Source: JAGVSZ01 sp035456405 | Lineage (GTDB): Bacteria > Pseudomonadota > Gammaproteobacteria > Burkholderiales > SG8-39 | Direction of reading: 5' to 3' | DNA length: 64,000 nucleotides | Assembly (NCBI GenBank): GCA_035456405.1 | Contig: DATIDG010000007.1 | Coordinates: forward strand, 1-64,000 | Shown: in pieces, positions 42,403 to 51,473 of the stretch | Numbering within the stretch: position 1 is the first letter of the stretch | Layout of the letters: each line of letters starts with the position of its first letter | Notes under the pieces: generated by a model | The model's input: the letters and a program-made list of their open reading frames with translations, nothing else | Databases searched by the model: none | Told to the model about the DNA's origin: nothing | Made by a program: the position numbers and the translations under genes

Positions 42403-42529
42403 GGCAAGTCTCCCTTAAGTGAGGACGGGCGCGAGGCGCCACTAAGCCGGCACCCCGTGTCTTCTAGCGGGGACGACTACTTCTAACCCTCCCGCGCTGT
42501 ATGTCGTGTCTATGACGTTCTCGAAGGCG

Positions 42530-44062
42530 TCACTGCTTGGAGCTGCTCATCACCGTTTCCATCACCCGTTCGAGGTTGAAGCTGCCGGGCTTCTGGCGCG
42601 GCGGAAACTCCTTGAAGCTCTGCAGCCACTGGCCCACATACGCGCCCGCCGGCGCAATGAGGAACATCCGCTCCAGATACCAGCGCTGGTAGCCCATCGC
42701 ATGCTCCTGCTCGGCGCGCTCGAAGGGGTCCACGCGCAGGTTGCCGAGCGCCGGCGCGCGCAGCGACGTGAAAGGCTGCTGCCAGACCTTCAGACCCTCG
42801 GCCTCTTGCTTCAGGAACGTGATCTTCCAGTTGTCGTAGCGCAGCGCCGCGACCTGCCCGTCGTCGGTCCAGTAGATGAACTCGCGGCGCGGCCAGGGCG
42901 CCTCGCCCCGCAGCGCGGGCCCGAGGTCGTAGCCGTCGAGGTGGACCTTGTAGCTCGTGTTGCCGATCCGGCGGCCCTTCTTGAGGTCTTCCTTCGCCGT
43001 CTTGTCGCCGGCCGCAGCAACTAGCGTGGTCAGCATGTCCTCGTGCGCACCGATGTCGTTGATGACGGTGCCAGGCTTGATGACACCGGGCCACTTGATC
43101 ATCGTCGGCACGCGGTATCCGCCTTCCCACTGCGTGTTCTTCTCGCCGCGGAACATCGTCGTGCCACCGTCCGGCCAGGTGAACGTCTCGGCGCCGTTGT
43201 CGGTCGAGTACATGACGATGGTGTTCTGATCGAGGCCCAGCTCCTTGAGCTTGGCGACGACCTGCCCGACGTGTCCGTCGTGCTCGACCATGCCGTCGGC
43301 GTAGATGCCCAGCCCGCTCTTGCCTTCCGACTCCTTCTTGAGATGCGTGAAGATGTGCATCCGCGTGGAGTTCCACCAGAGGAAGAACGGCTTGTCGGCC
43401 TGCTTGGCGCGGGTCATGAAGTCGAGCGCCTTGGCCGTGACTTCCTCGTCGATCGTCTCCATGCGCTTGCGCGTCAATGGGCCGGTGTCGGTGATGCGAC
43501 CGTCGGCGAAGCTGTGAATCACGCCGCGCGGACCGAACCTCTTCTTGAATTCCGGGTTCTTCGGGTAGTCGGGGTTCTCGGGCTCCTCCTCGGCGTTGAG
43601 GTGATACAGATTGCCGAAGAACTCGTCAAAGCCGTGCGCCGTCGGCAGCATCTCGTCGCGGTCGCCGAGGTGGTTCTTGCCGAACTGTCCGGTCACGTAA
43701 CCTTGCGCCTTGAGCAGGGTGGCGATCGTCGGGTCTTCCTTCTTCATGCCCTCGGGCGCGCCCGGCAGACCGACCTTGGTGAGGCCGGTGCGGATGGGCG
43801 ACTGGCCCGTGACGAAGGCCGCGCGTCCGGCGGTGCAGCTCTGCTGGCCGTACCAGTCGGTGAAAACGGCACCCTCCTTGGCAATGCTGTCGATGTTCGG
43901 CGTCCGGTATCCCATCATGCCCATGTTGTAGGCGCTGATGTTGAACTGGCCGATATCGTCACCCCAGATGACGAGGATGTTCGGTTTTCCCGGCTGCTGC
44001 GCAAACGCGGACGTCGCCGCGACGAAGCCGAGCAACAGCAAGAAACGAAGAACGATGATCAT
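42530..44062 (-). CDS. Arylsulfatase-type sulfatase, exported
   Basis: 510 residues, signal peptide ending SAFAQ. Alkaline-phosphatase-fold sulfatase: metal ligands in LVIWGDDIGQFN, formylglycine motif CTAGRAAFVTGQSPIRTGLT (Cys76; the usual CxPxR is CxAxR), GKNHLGDRDEM, YSTDNGAETFTWPDGG. Needs formylglycine modification by an FGE or anaerobic maturase; neither is seen in the window. Divergent from a Crp-type regulator that may control it. Ribosome binding site GGAGGTTGGGAA. Confidence 0.92.
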   Translation of the reverse strand: MIIVLRFLLLLGFVAATSAFAQQPGKPNILVIWGDDIGQFNISAYNMGMMGYRTPNIDSIAKEGAVFTDWYGQQSCTAGRAAFVTGQSPIRTGLTKVGLPGAPEGMKKEDPTIATLLKAQGYVTGQFGKNHLGDRDEMLPTAHGFDEFFGNLYHLNAEEEPENPDYPKNPEFKKRFGPRGVIHSFADGRITDTGPLTRKRMETIDEEVTAKALDFMTRAKQADKPFFLWWNSTRMHIFTHLKKESEGKSGLGIYADGMVEHDGHVGQVVAKLKELGLDQNTIVMYSTDNGAETFTWPDGGTTMFRGEKNTQWEGGYRVPTMIKWPGVIKPGTVINDIGAHEDMLTTLVAAAGDKTAKEDLKKGRRIGNTSYKVHLDGYDLGPALRGEAPWPRREFIYWTDDGQVAALRYDNWKITFLKQEAEGLKVWQQPFTSLRAPALGNLRVDPFERAEQEHAMGYQRWYLERMFLIAPAGAYVGQWLQSFKEFPPRQKPGSFNLERVMETVMSSSKQ

Positions 44063-44253
44063 TTCCCAACCTCCGCGATTCAGGGTCGATGTCCGGCAAC
44101 GATCGAGTCAGGCGAGCGCGCTCGGCGTCGCGGATAGTAGGGACGATCGCGCTGCACACCTGTCCGCCACCCGACAACTTCCTCGGCGCTGGCGGAGCCG
44201 CGAGACCGGGTCGGCGCGATCGGTCAGTCAGGCATAATTGTCCGTTGGACGAC

Positions 44254-45057
44254 ATGTGGGCAACGCGGGCCGTGCACGCCGACGAACAGCAGGAAATCCA
44301 CCGGTTTTTGAGCGCGGGCGAGTGGTTCGGCGGCCTGCCCGCGGCGCTGCAGGAGCTTATCCTGTCCCGATCCGTAGTGCGGAAGTACGCCAAGGGACAG
44401 GTCATCAGCTTGGAGGCGAGCGTGCCGAAGGGCCTCTATGCCGTGCTCGAGGGGATGGTGCATGCAGTCCGCGAGGTGGGCAGCGGCGATGAAGCCCTGA
44501 TCCACGTTTGCGAACCAGGCTACTGGTTCGCCGAGTACGCGGTACTGACCGGCAGACCCACCGTGGCCACGTTCGTCGCCCACACGCCGGTGAAGGCGCT
44601 TCTGCTCTCGAAGGTGCAGCTGGATCGTATCGTCGCGGAGGAGCCGCGGTACTACGAGGCATTCGCCAGGCTCGCCCTGGATCGATACGCGATCCTGGTC
44701 CGGCTGTTCGCCGAGGTCCGGGACCTCGCCCCGGAAGCGCGCCTGAGGGGGCGACTCGCCGTGATGGCGCAGATGCGCATGCAGGAGCGGCCCCATTCGG
44801 GCACGGTGTCCCTGGCCGTCTCGCAGGCCGATCTCGCGCGCATGGTCGGCGTTTCGCGCCAGACCCTCAACGCGCTCCTCGGCAAGCTCAATGAGGCGGG
44901 GCTGATCGAAGTCGGGTTCCGGCGCATCCGCGTCCTCGATGCCGCGCGTCTTGCCGATTCGAACGCGGCCGGGGAGGTCGTCGCGCGGGAGGTCAAGGGC
45001 GCACGTGGGGGCGTTTCGCGCGAACCCTCGCGCGCGAGCGGCGAGCGCATCGACTGA
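44254..45057 (+). CDS. Crp/Fnr-family transcriptional regulator
   Basis: 267 residues from ATG 44254. N-terminal cyclic-nucleotide-binding-like beta-roll (VVRKYAKGQVISLEASVPKG, HVCEPGYWFAEYAVLTGRPT) and C-terminal winged helix with recognition region VSQADLARMVGVSRQTLNAL. No N-terminal Cys cluster, so not an Fnr-type oxygen sensor. A CATAAT -10-like box is at 44232. Divergent from the sulfatase gene; its stop overlaps the next MFS start (TGATG). Confidence 0.9.
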   Translation: MWATRAVHADEQQEIHRFLSAGEWFGGLPAALQELILSRSVVRKYAKGQVISLEASVPKGLYAVLEGMVHAVREVGSGDEALIHVCEPGYWFAEYAVLTGRPTVATFVAHTPVKALLLSKVQLDRIVAEEPRYYEAFARLALDRYAILVRLFAEVRDLAPEARLRGRLAVMAQMRMQERPHSGTVSLAVSQADLARMVGVSRQTLNALLGKLNEAGLIEVGFRRIRVLDAARLADSNAAGEVVAREVKGARGGVSREPSRASGERID

Positions 45058-46340
45058 TGCGCCCGGGCGAACGCTGGCTCACGCGGCCGGTGCTCGCATG
45101 GGCCCTCTACGATGTCGCGAGCTCCGCGTTCGCCGCGGTGGTACCCCCGTTCTTCGGTCTCTACTTCGTAAGCGCGATCGCCAGCGATCTGCCCGGTGCG
45201 CAGACGCAGTGGGGCCTGATTGCGGCGCTGGCGCTCACGCTTGCCGGGCTGCTAGCCCCAATCGCCGGCGCGTGGGCGGACCGGCGCGGACGCTGGCTCG
45301 GGCTGCTCGCCGCCGCGACGGCGCTGTGCGTGATTGCGACCGTCGCGATGCCGACGACCGCGCCCGGCAAAGTGGTCTGGGCTGCGGCCTTGTTCGTCGC
45401 GGCGCAGGTCGGCTACACGCTTGCTGTCTCCATCTACGACTCGCTCCTCGTCCGGGTCGCGGCGCCCGCGCACGCCGGGCGCGTGTCGGGCTTTGGATGG
45501 AGCGTCGGCTTCGGGGGCGGAATTCTCGCCCTCGCCACGTCGCTCATCCTGTTGCGCGGGTTGCCTGCCGACGCGCAGGCCGAACGGTTGCCGGACGCGT
45601 TCCTGCTCGCAGGGCTGCTCTTCGCCGGCTTCGCCGTGCCGGGTCTCCTGGGCCTGCGCCACCTCGGCGGGCCGCCAGCCGCCGCGCGCGCCTTCGCCCT
45701 CGGCGATGCGTACGCCTCGGTGTTGAGCACGCTGCGGCACTGGCGCCGCCAGCGCGAGGTGTTCCGCTTCATGATCGCCTACTACCTGCTCAACGACGCG
45801 CTCGTGACGCTCCTCTTCTTCATCGCGATCCTCATGCGCACACGGTTCGGCCTCAGCGTCGAGGGAATGCTGTCGCTCGCATTGCTGTATCACGTCACCG
45901 CCGCGCCTGCGACGCTCGCGTTCGGCCACGCCGCCGACCGCTGGGGGCAGCGCCCGGTGATCTGCGTCCAGGTTGCGATCCTGGGCGTCGCCATCCTCGT
46001 TCTCGGGTTCGGGACCGGTACCGGCGCCGCCCTGGCGGTCATCGTCTTGCTCGGCCTCGTGTACGGCTCTCTCCAGGCGGTGTGCCGCTCGCTGCTCGCG
46101 CTCCTGGTCCAGCCCGAGAAAGCGGCGGAGCTCTTCGGGTTCAACGCGGTCGCTGGGCGGCTGTCGGCAGCGCTCGGGCCGCTCGTCTTCGGCGCGGTTG
46201 CGGCCGCATCGGGAAGCGAGACGGTGGCCTTGGTCTCGCTGCTGGCATTCCTGATCGCGGGTGCCGCCGTGCTGGGCTCGCTGCGCATCCCGGCCCCGCG
46301 AATCGTGAGCTTCGCGTCCGATGGAGCGCGTGGCGGCTAG
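45057..46340 (+). CDS. MFS transporter (UMF1/Atg22-like)
   Basis: 427 residues, about twelve helices. VLAWALYDVASSAFAAVVPP is the hallmark start of the UMF1 (Atg22-like) subfamily; further on FMIAYYLLNDALVTLLFFIA and GLVYGSLQAVCRSLLALLVQ. Overlaps the regulator gene by 1 nt, so is co-translated with it. Likely effluxes or imports a small solute under control of the Crp-type regulator. Confidence 0.9.
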   Translation: MRPGERWLTRPVLAWALYDVASSAFAAVVPPFFGLYFVSAIASDLPGAQTQWGLIAALALTLAGLLAPIAGAWADRRGRWLGLLAAATALCVIATVAMPTTAPGKVVWAAALFVAAQVGYTLAVSIYDSLLVRVAAPAHAGRVSGFGWSVGFGGGILALATSLILLRGLPADAQAERLPDAFLLAGLLFAGFAVPGLLGLRHLGGPPAAARAFALGDAYASVLSTLRHWRRQREVFRFMIAYYLLNDALVTLLFFIAILMRTRFGLSVEGMLSLALLYHVTAAPATLAFGHAADRWGQRPVICVQVAILGVAILVLGFGTGTGAALAVIVLLGLVYGSLQAVCRSLLALLVQPEKAAELFGFNAVAGRLSAALGPLVFGAVAAASGSETVALVSLLAFLIAGAAVLGSLRIPAPRIVSFASDGARGG

Positions 46341-46379
46341 CTTCCCTGCCGCTTCACCGCCGCGTGGACGGTCCGGGAG

Positions 46380-46436
46380 CTACGTCACGACGTGCCAGAC
46401 GCTGTTCACGCCGTCGCCGGTCTTCTGGTCGTCGAC
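46380..46436 (-). pseudogene. C-terminal stub of a Lipoprotein_15 gene
   Basis: Directly after the VOC gene stop, the minus strand reads VDDQKTGDGVNSVWHVVT-stop, which matches the end of the intact protein at 42016-42402 (DQKSGDKTGDGVNGVWHVAK). No upstream part remains. Confidence 0.6.
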
Positions 46437-46826
46437 TTACGCCGGCGCCGGCTCTTCCGGATCGAAATCGATCTCGATCTTTGCGTTGTTCGGATCGAAG
46501 AAGAAGAGCTGCCACGTCCGGTACTCGGGCAGCCGGCGCAGCTCGTAGGGGACGCCCTTCGACTTCAGCTTGGCCACGGTGCCGGCCAGGTCCTTGCCGG
46601 TGTACGCCATGTGGTCCAGCACGCCCTTGACGAGGTCCTTGCGATCGCGGCCCGCGACGATGTGGAGGATCGGATCGTTGCCGCCGTCGGCGTAGAGCCA
46701 CGCGCCGGGAAAGGTGAACGGCGGGCGCGGGCCCGGCCGCAGGCTGAGATGCTCGGCGTAGAAGTCGAGCGTCGTCGGCAGGTCGTCGGTCAGGATGGTG
46801 AAGTGGTTTGCTGCGGTCACCGGCAT
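46437..46826 (-). CDS. VOC (glyoxalase/bleomycin resistance) family protein
   Basis: 129 residues, one VOC unit pair: NHFTILTDDLPTTLDFYAEH with the metal His, GNDPILHIVAGRD, LDHMAYTGKDLAGTVAKLKS with His, and TWQLFFFDPNNAKIEIDFDP with Glu. Metal-dependent lyase, isomerase or dioxygenase fold; substrate unknown. Start ATG 46826 after AGGAGGACATC. Ends just before a Lipoprotein_15 stub; the gene upstream on the same strand is an SPFH protein 9 nt away. Confidence 0.88.
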   Translation of the reverse strand: MPVTAANHFTILTDDLPTTLDFYAEHLSLRPGPRPPFTFPGAWLYADGGNDPILHIVAGRDRKDLVKGVLDHMAYTGKDLAGTVAKLKSKGVPYELRRLPEYRTWQLFFFDPNNAKIEIDFDPEEPAPA

Positions 46827-46835
46827 GATGTCCTC

Positions 46836-47828
46836 CTAGTTTTGGTGCGCCCCGGCCTTCGTGCGCTCGAGCACCGTGATCGCCGAGGCGACCACGCTCG
46901 CCACGTCGGACAGGTTCGACGGCACGATCATCGTGTTGTTGGTCTTGGCGAGATTGCCGAACTGCTGGATGTACAACTCGGCGACCTTGAGGTTCGCCGC
47001 CGACTGCCCGCCGGGCGAGCTAATGGCCTCGGCCACCGCGCGCACCGCCGCAGCCGTCGCTTCGGCCACGAGCCGCAGCGCGGTGGCCTCGCCCTGCGCC
47101 TGGTTGATCGCCGCGGTCTTCTGCCCCTCCGAGTTGAGCACCGCCGCCTGCTTCTCTCCGTCGGCGATGTTGATCTGCTGCTGGCGCTCGCCCTCGCTCT
47201 TGGCGATCAGCGCGCGCTTCTCGCGCTCGGCGGTGATCTGCTGCTGCATCGCGCGCAGGATCGCCTCGGGCGGGGTCAGGTTCTTCACCTCGTAGCGCAG
47301 CACCTTGACGCCCCACGGCCGGCCTGCCTGGTCGAGCACGCTGACGATCTGCCGGTTGAGCTCGTCGCGCGACTCGAAGGTCTTGTCGAGCTCCATCTTG
47401 CCGACCTCGGAGCGCAGCGTCGTCTGCGCGAGCTGCGTGATCGCGAGCAGGTAGTCGGAGGTGCCGTAGGAGGCGAGCCGCGCATCGGTCACCTGGTAGT
47501 AGACGATGCCGTCGACCGCGAGCTGCGTGTTGTCCTTGGTGATGCAGACCTGCTCGGGCACGTCGAACGGCACCTCCTTGAGCGAGTGCCGGTAGGCGAC
47601 GCGGTCGAAGAACGGGATGATCACGTTCAGCCCCGGCTGGAGCACCTCGTGGAACTTGCCGAGCCGCTCCACCACCCACGCGTTCTGCTGGGGCACGACG
47701 CGGATGCCCTCGATCACGAACGCGATGACAAACGCGACGATCGCGATCCCGAGCGAGTACGGGCGGGTGCCCTCCCAAATGTAGGCGAGGACCGAGATGA
47801 CCACGGCAATGACGAGCTTGGGCAGCAT
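46836..47828 (-). CDS. SPFH/stomatin-family membrane protein (QmcA-like)
   Basis: 330 residues from ATG 47828, chosen for CAGGGAGACCAGC upstream. Two N-terminal hydrophobic helices, then the SPFH domain IRVVPQQNAWVVERLGKFHE, PFDVPEQVCITKDNTQLAVD, LAQTTLRSEVGKMELDKTFE, and a long Ala/Gln/Glu coiled coil. Organises membrane microdomains and quality control. The same frame stays open for another 66 codons (to 48026) with a helical, basic stretch (GLEELIRLISNIFRGRKASA), so a longer form is possible. Forms a pair with the NfeD-like gene upstream. Confidence 0.9.
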   Translation of the reverse strand: MLPKLVIAVVISVLAYIWEGTRPYSLGIAIVAFVIAFVIEGIRVVPQQNAWVVERLGKFHEVLQPGLNVIIPFFDRVAYRHSLKEVPFDVPEQVCITKDNTQLAVDGIVYYQVTDARLASYGTSDYLLAITQLAQTTLRSEVGKMELDKTFESRDELNRQIVSVLDQAGRPWGVKVLRYEVKNLTPPEAILRAMQQQITAEREKRALIAKSEGERQQQINIADGEKQAAVLNSEGQKTAAINQAQGEATALRLVAEATAAAVRAVAEAISSPGGQSAANLKVAELYIQQFGNLAKTNNTMIVPSNLSDVASVVASAITVLERTKAGAHQN

Positions 47829-48050
47829 GCTGGTCTCCCTGGAAACCGGGTGAGGCGGAACGGGGGTGCGCATTGCGGGGGTCGCGGCCGGCACGACGCC
47901 GCGGCGACGCTCGGCGAGGCGCTTGCGGATCTCCTCGGCCGACGCCTTGCGCCCGCGGAAAATGTTCGAGATGAGCCGGATCAGCTCCTCGAGGCCGGGC
48001 GGCGGCTGCTGCGGCTGAAGCGACATCGGCTGCGGCGCGCCGGGCGGGCC

Positions 48051-48476
48051 TCAGGTCGCCTTCTGCTTCGCGACGCGCAGCGTGTTGCCGTCGACGCGGG
48101 TGATGAAGAACACCTCCCCGGCCTCGCCGCGCGCCTCGCCGTCGACCACGGCGTCCCACAGCGCGTCGCGGTACATCACCCGCGCGACCCGGTCGGCCTT
48201 GCTCACCCAGGACTGGAGCGTCACGGGCTGCCCGACGTCGAGCGAAGCCATGTCCGGCGTCGCGAGCGCGTGCTTCCGGCTGCGGATCCAGAACACGCCG
48301 GCCACCGCGATGACGCCGGCGACGACGACCTGAACGAGGAACGGCGCGCCGAACCAGGCGACCGCGGCGGCGAGGAACGTCGCGACGCCGAGCACGAGCA
48401 GGTAGAACGTCCCGCTCAGGAGCTCGGCGATGACCAGCGCAATGCCGGCGATGACCCAGATCCAGTAGGTTTCCAC
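48051..48476 (-). CDS. NfeD-like membrane protein
   Basis: 141 residues from GTG 48476. YWIWVIAGIALVIAELLSGT and two further helices are followed by a soluble OB domain (GQPVTLQSWVSKADRVARVM; EARGEAGEVFFITRVDGNTL). Short NfeD proteins pair with SPFH proteins such as the adjacent gene, and the two are thought to act together in membrane domains. The start is uncertain: no clear ribosome binding site, and an in-frame ATG exists ~50 nt upstream. Confidence 0.85.
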   Translation of the reverse strand: METYWIWVIAGIALVIAELLSGTFYLLVLGVATFLAAAVAWFGAPFLVQVVVAGVIAVAGVFWIRSRKHALATPDMASLDVGQPVTLQSWVSKADRVARVMYRDALWDAVVDGEARGEAGEVFFITRVDGNTLRVAKQKAT

Positions 48477-48548
48477 GCGCAGTCTCGACTCGGGCGAAGA
48501 GGGCGCGGCGATGATACCCCAACCCATCGTGTGGTCCGGCACACCGCG

Positions 48549-48785
48549 ATGATGGTGCTCGACCTGGCGATCGTCAGCGATTCCGCGGTGGTGCACATCG
48601 CGCGCGCGCGGCCGGTGTGGGTGATGCTGCCCCTCGCACCCGACTGGCGGTGGCTCCTCGGACGCGGCGACTCGGCGTCGTATCCGACGATGCGGCTCTA
48701 TCGCCAGCGGCGACTGGGCGCGTGGGACGAGGTGATCGAGCGGGTAGCGGGCGACCTCGCCGCGCTGCGGCGGGTATCGCCCTAG
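48549..48785 (+). pseudogene. C-terminal stub of a TPR/glycosyltransferase-9-like protein
   Basis: 78 codons: LDLAIVSDSAVVHIARARPV, WVMLPLAPDWRWLLGRGDSA and SYPTMRLYRQRRLGAWDEVI. This is the characteristic last ~75 residues of large TPR proteins with a GT9-like C-terminus (pattern HLAGALGxPVWxLLP..PDWRW...YPTMRLFRQ). The rest of the gene is missing. It overlaps the end of the convergent DUF1223 gene by 4 nt. Confidence 0.65.
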
Positions 48786-49546
48786 CCCTTGCAGGCCGGC
48801 AGCGCGAGCGCCTGGAGGATCTCTCCCGTGCGGCGGCTCTGCACGAACGCCGCAAGGCCGCCGTTCGCGAGCGGCTGCGGGTCGACCGGCCGCGCCAGCG
48901 ACGCCGTGCCCGCCGCGTCGAGCGCGAGCGGGCCCCACCATTCGCGCACGACGAAATCGTGACGGAGCGTCGCACCGCGGTTCTCGCCCGCGGTGACGCG
49001 GGTGGAGAGGCCGCTCTCGTAGACGGCGACGAACAGCGCCGTGTCCTCGCGGTCCTCGCGCCGCGGCACGGCCGCCTGCGCGCGGATCTCGCTGGCCCCG
49101 ATGGCCAGCTCGATGCCTGCGCGCGCCGGCGCGGCGTTGACTGTGGCGACCGCCTCGGCGAAGCGGCTCCGCGCCGGCCAGCCGCGATAGTCCTTGCCCG
49201 CGAGTACCACCTGCGGCGTGTACACCACGCGGTTCCGGCCGATGGCGGCGACCTCGCGCTGCCGCGCCGCGAAGAGCGGCTTCGCGAACGGGTCCTTCCA
49301 GCCGATGTAGTCCCAATAGTCGACGTGCAGCGCGAGCGGCACCACGCGCCCCGTGCCGAAGCCGGCGGCCGGAAGGCCGCTCAGCCAGCGGTCCGCGGGC
49401 GGGCAGCTATCGCAGCCTTCCGAAGTGTAGAGCTCGACGAGCGCGGCCGTGGCCACGCCGCTCTTCGCGGTGCACTCGCCCGGAGCGGCGTGGACGAGGG
49501 AAGCGGTGAACGCGGCGGCGAACGCCGCAGCGAGCCGATGGATCAT
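48782..49546 (-). CDS. DUF1223 family exported protein
   Basis: 254 residues from ATG 49546. Signal peptide ending SLVHAA; thioredoxin-like DUF1223 core with ALVELYTSEGCDSCPPADRW (CxxC), LALHVDYWDYIGWKDPFAKP and RVVYTPQVVLAGKDYRGWPA. Predicted periplasmic; possibly redox, but function is not established. Convergent with the GT9-like stub, with which its 3' end overlaps. Confidence 0.9.
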   Translation of the reverse strand: MIHRLAAAFAAAFTASLVHAAPGECTAKSGVATAALVELYTSEGCDSCPPADRWLSGLPAAGFGTGRVVPLALHVDYWDYIGWKDPFAKPLFAARQREVAAIGRNRVVYTPQVVLAGKDYRGWPARSRFAEAVATVNAAPARAGIELAIGASEIRAQAAVPRREDREDTALFVAVYESGLSTRVTAGENRGATLRHDFVVREWWGPLALDAAGTASLARPVDPQPLANGGLAAFVQSRRTGEILQALALPACKG

Positions 49547-49650
49547 GACGGCCTCCGACGGAATTTCGGTCCCCAAGCCCGATACGGCGAGGGGGCGGGC
49601 GTGGATTCAGTCGGACGGCAGGGGCGGGCCTGACGGGCCCGCGCGGCGCT

Positions 49651-50025
49651 TCAGGAGCCTTCGTCCCCCGGGCGGCGGAACGAGAGGCCGGCGGTGCCGA
49701 GGACGAGCCCGATCAGGAGCACGTACCAGAGCGAGATCGTCGCGGCGTTCGGCGCGACGAGCGAGTTGCCGACGAGAAAGAGGCCGATCGTCGCGGCGAC
49801 CGCCAGGGCGAGCAGCGCGGCGCCGGCCGAGCGCGAGATGAGCGCGATCGACGGGCCGCGCGACGCGACCGCGAGCAGGACGTACCCGCCGATCGTCAGC
49901 AGGGGGAACAGCGCCCACGCGACGAGCTGCGGCTGCGCCTCGCCGATGCCGAACGGCGCGAGCGTGAGCGCGAGCCCCGAAGCGAGCCCGAGGACGAGGA
50001 ACACTGCGCCGGCGATCTGGATCAT
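49651..50025 (-). CDS. Small integral membrane protein of unknown function
   Basis: 124 residues, about four hydrophobic helices (IAGAVFLVLGLASGLALTLA; VAWALFPLLTIGGYVLLAVA; AGAALLALAVAATIGLFLVG; TISLWYVLLIGLVLGTAGLS), short basic tail. ATG 50025 follows GGAGGCAGACCGCC. No family assigned. Divergent from an MFS gene. Confidence 0.75.
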   Translation of the reverse strand: MIQIAGAVFLVLGLASGLALTLAPFGIGEAQPQLVAWALFPLLTIGGYVLLAVASRGPSIALISRSAGAALLALAVAATIGLFLVGNSLVAPNAATISLWYVLLIGLVLGTAGLSFRRPGDEGS

Positions 50026-50213
50026 GGCGGTCTGCCTCCGCGGAGGTCGGCGACGGCCGTTACGGCCGCCCGCCGCAAGGTTATACGGGGGCCACCGCGC
50101 GGCCGTCCACCGGAGCGAAGGGTCGCAGCGTGCGCGCGTCACGGTCGCGGGAGGAAATATTCCACACCCGGCCCCGGGACGGGTTCATCACCCATAATGG
50201 CGGCCGCCCGCCG

Positions 50214-51392
50214 ATGACCGCCCCCGCACCGCCTGCCCCCGCGCTGACACCGTTCTTCGCCAGCGCGTTCGTCTGGAACCTCGCTCTCGGGATGTCGCAC
50301 GTGCTCATCCCGCTCTATGCGTATCACCTCGGCTACTCCGGCGTCGCGATCGGGACGCTCGTGTCCACGCCGGTGATAGCGCAGCTCGCATTCAACCTCG
50401 TCGGCGGCGTGTGGACCGACCGCATCGGCGGCAAGCGGCTCGCTCTCGTCTCGTCAGCCATGCTCGGCGTCGCAGGGGTGGTGTACGCGCTCGCAGCGAC
50501 CTTCGCGGTCCTGCTCTTCGCGCAGCTCTGCATCATCCTGTCGCGCTCGATCTACTGGCCGGCGACGTGGTCGCTCGGTTCGCAGCTTCCCGGCGACCGG
50601 AGCGCGCAGATGGGCCGCCTCAACTCGATCACGAGCGCCGGCCAGATCGTGGGCACCGTCGCAGCGGGGCTCGCGATCGTGCATCTCGGCTACCGGGCAG
50701 GATTCCTGGTGCTCGCCTTCTTCGGCGGCGTCGTCGCGGCTGCGCTCATGGCGGCCTTTGCGGCGCCGGATCACCGGCGGCTGACGGACGCGCAGCCGAT
50801 CCTCGCGACCTACCGCGCGCTCGCGCGGCGGCCCTCGATCTGGTTCGGCCTCGCGACCGCGTACCTCGCCGGGCTGCCGTTCTCGCTCAGCTTCTCCTTC
50901 TACCCGATCCTGCTCGTCGCGGAAGGCTTCTCGAGCGACGAGACGGGCTGGATGATCGCGCTGCGCGCGGTCGGCTCGGTGTTCGCAGGTGTGACGGCGG
51001 CCCGCTTCGTCCGCAAGGTCACGGAGCGCTCGATCCCGGTCGGCGCGGGCCTCGCGACCGCGCTGACGATCCTCGGGATCGCGGCGTTCACCCACGCCGC
51101 GCCGATCAGCCTGTGCCTGTTCGCCGTGGGCCTCGCCTCCGGCGCGCTTACGCTCTACTTCCAGCTCCTGGCGAGCGAGATCTCGACCCCGGACACGCGC
51201 GGCTCGACGCTCGCCATCTCCGGCCTCGGCTGGGGGCTCTCGCACCTCACCACGCCGGTGATCATGGGAGTCCTGACCGACGCGTACGGCATCCACAACG
51301 CCTTCTTCCTGTTCGGCGCGCTCGCAGTCGCCCTGGCGCTCTGCCTCGCGCCGCTGCACGCGTGGGCGTTCCGGGGCGGGCGGCCGCGCTGA
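50214..51392 (+). CDS. MFS transporter
   Basis: 392 residues, twelve helices. FVWNLALGMSHVLIPLYAYH, the A-loop GGVWTDRIGGKRLALVSSAM, SRSIYWPATWSLGSQLPGDR and the second-half loop RFVRKVTERSIPVGAGLATA define an MFS carrier of the drug/metabolite-efflux style. ATG 50214 chosen over a 28-codon longer opening without homology-like content. Substrate unknown. Confidence 0.88.
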   Translation: MTAPAPPAPALTPFFASAFVWNLALGMSHVLIPLYAYHLGYSGVAIGTLVSTPVIAQLAFNLVGGVWTDRIGGKRLALVSSAMLGVAGVVYALAATFAVLLFAQLCIILSRSIYWPATWSLGSQLPGDRSAQMGRLNSITSAGQIVGTVAAGLAIVHLGYRAGFLVLAFFGGVVAAALMAAFAAPDHRRLTDAQPILATYRALARRPSIWFGLATAYLAGLPFSLSFSFYPILLVAEGFSSDETGWMIALRAVGSVFAGVTAARFVRKVTERSIPVGAGLATALTILGIAAFTHAAPISLCLFAVGLASGALTLYFQLLASEISTPDTRGSTLAISGLGWGLSHLTTPVIMGVLTDAYGIHNAFFLFGALAVALALCLAPLHAWAFRGGRPR

Positions 51393-51473
51393 AACGCCCG
51401 GGCCGTGACGGCGTGCACGGCGGCCGGCGGCGGTCCCGGCCTAGAATCGCGCCACCACCAAAGGGGAACCGCC

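Noticed and set aside
46392..48785. 797-codon plus-strand frame
   Set aside because: Antisense to the VOC, SPFH and NfeD genes, with shadow composition; only its last 78 codons (GT9-like end) carry real protein signal and are listed separately.
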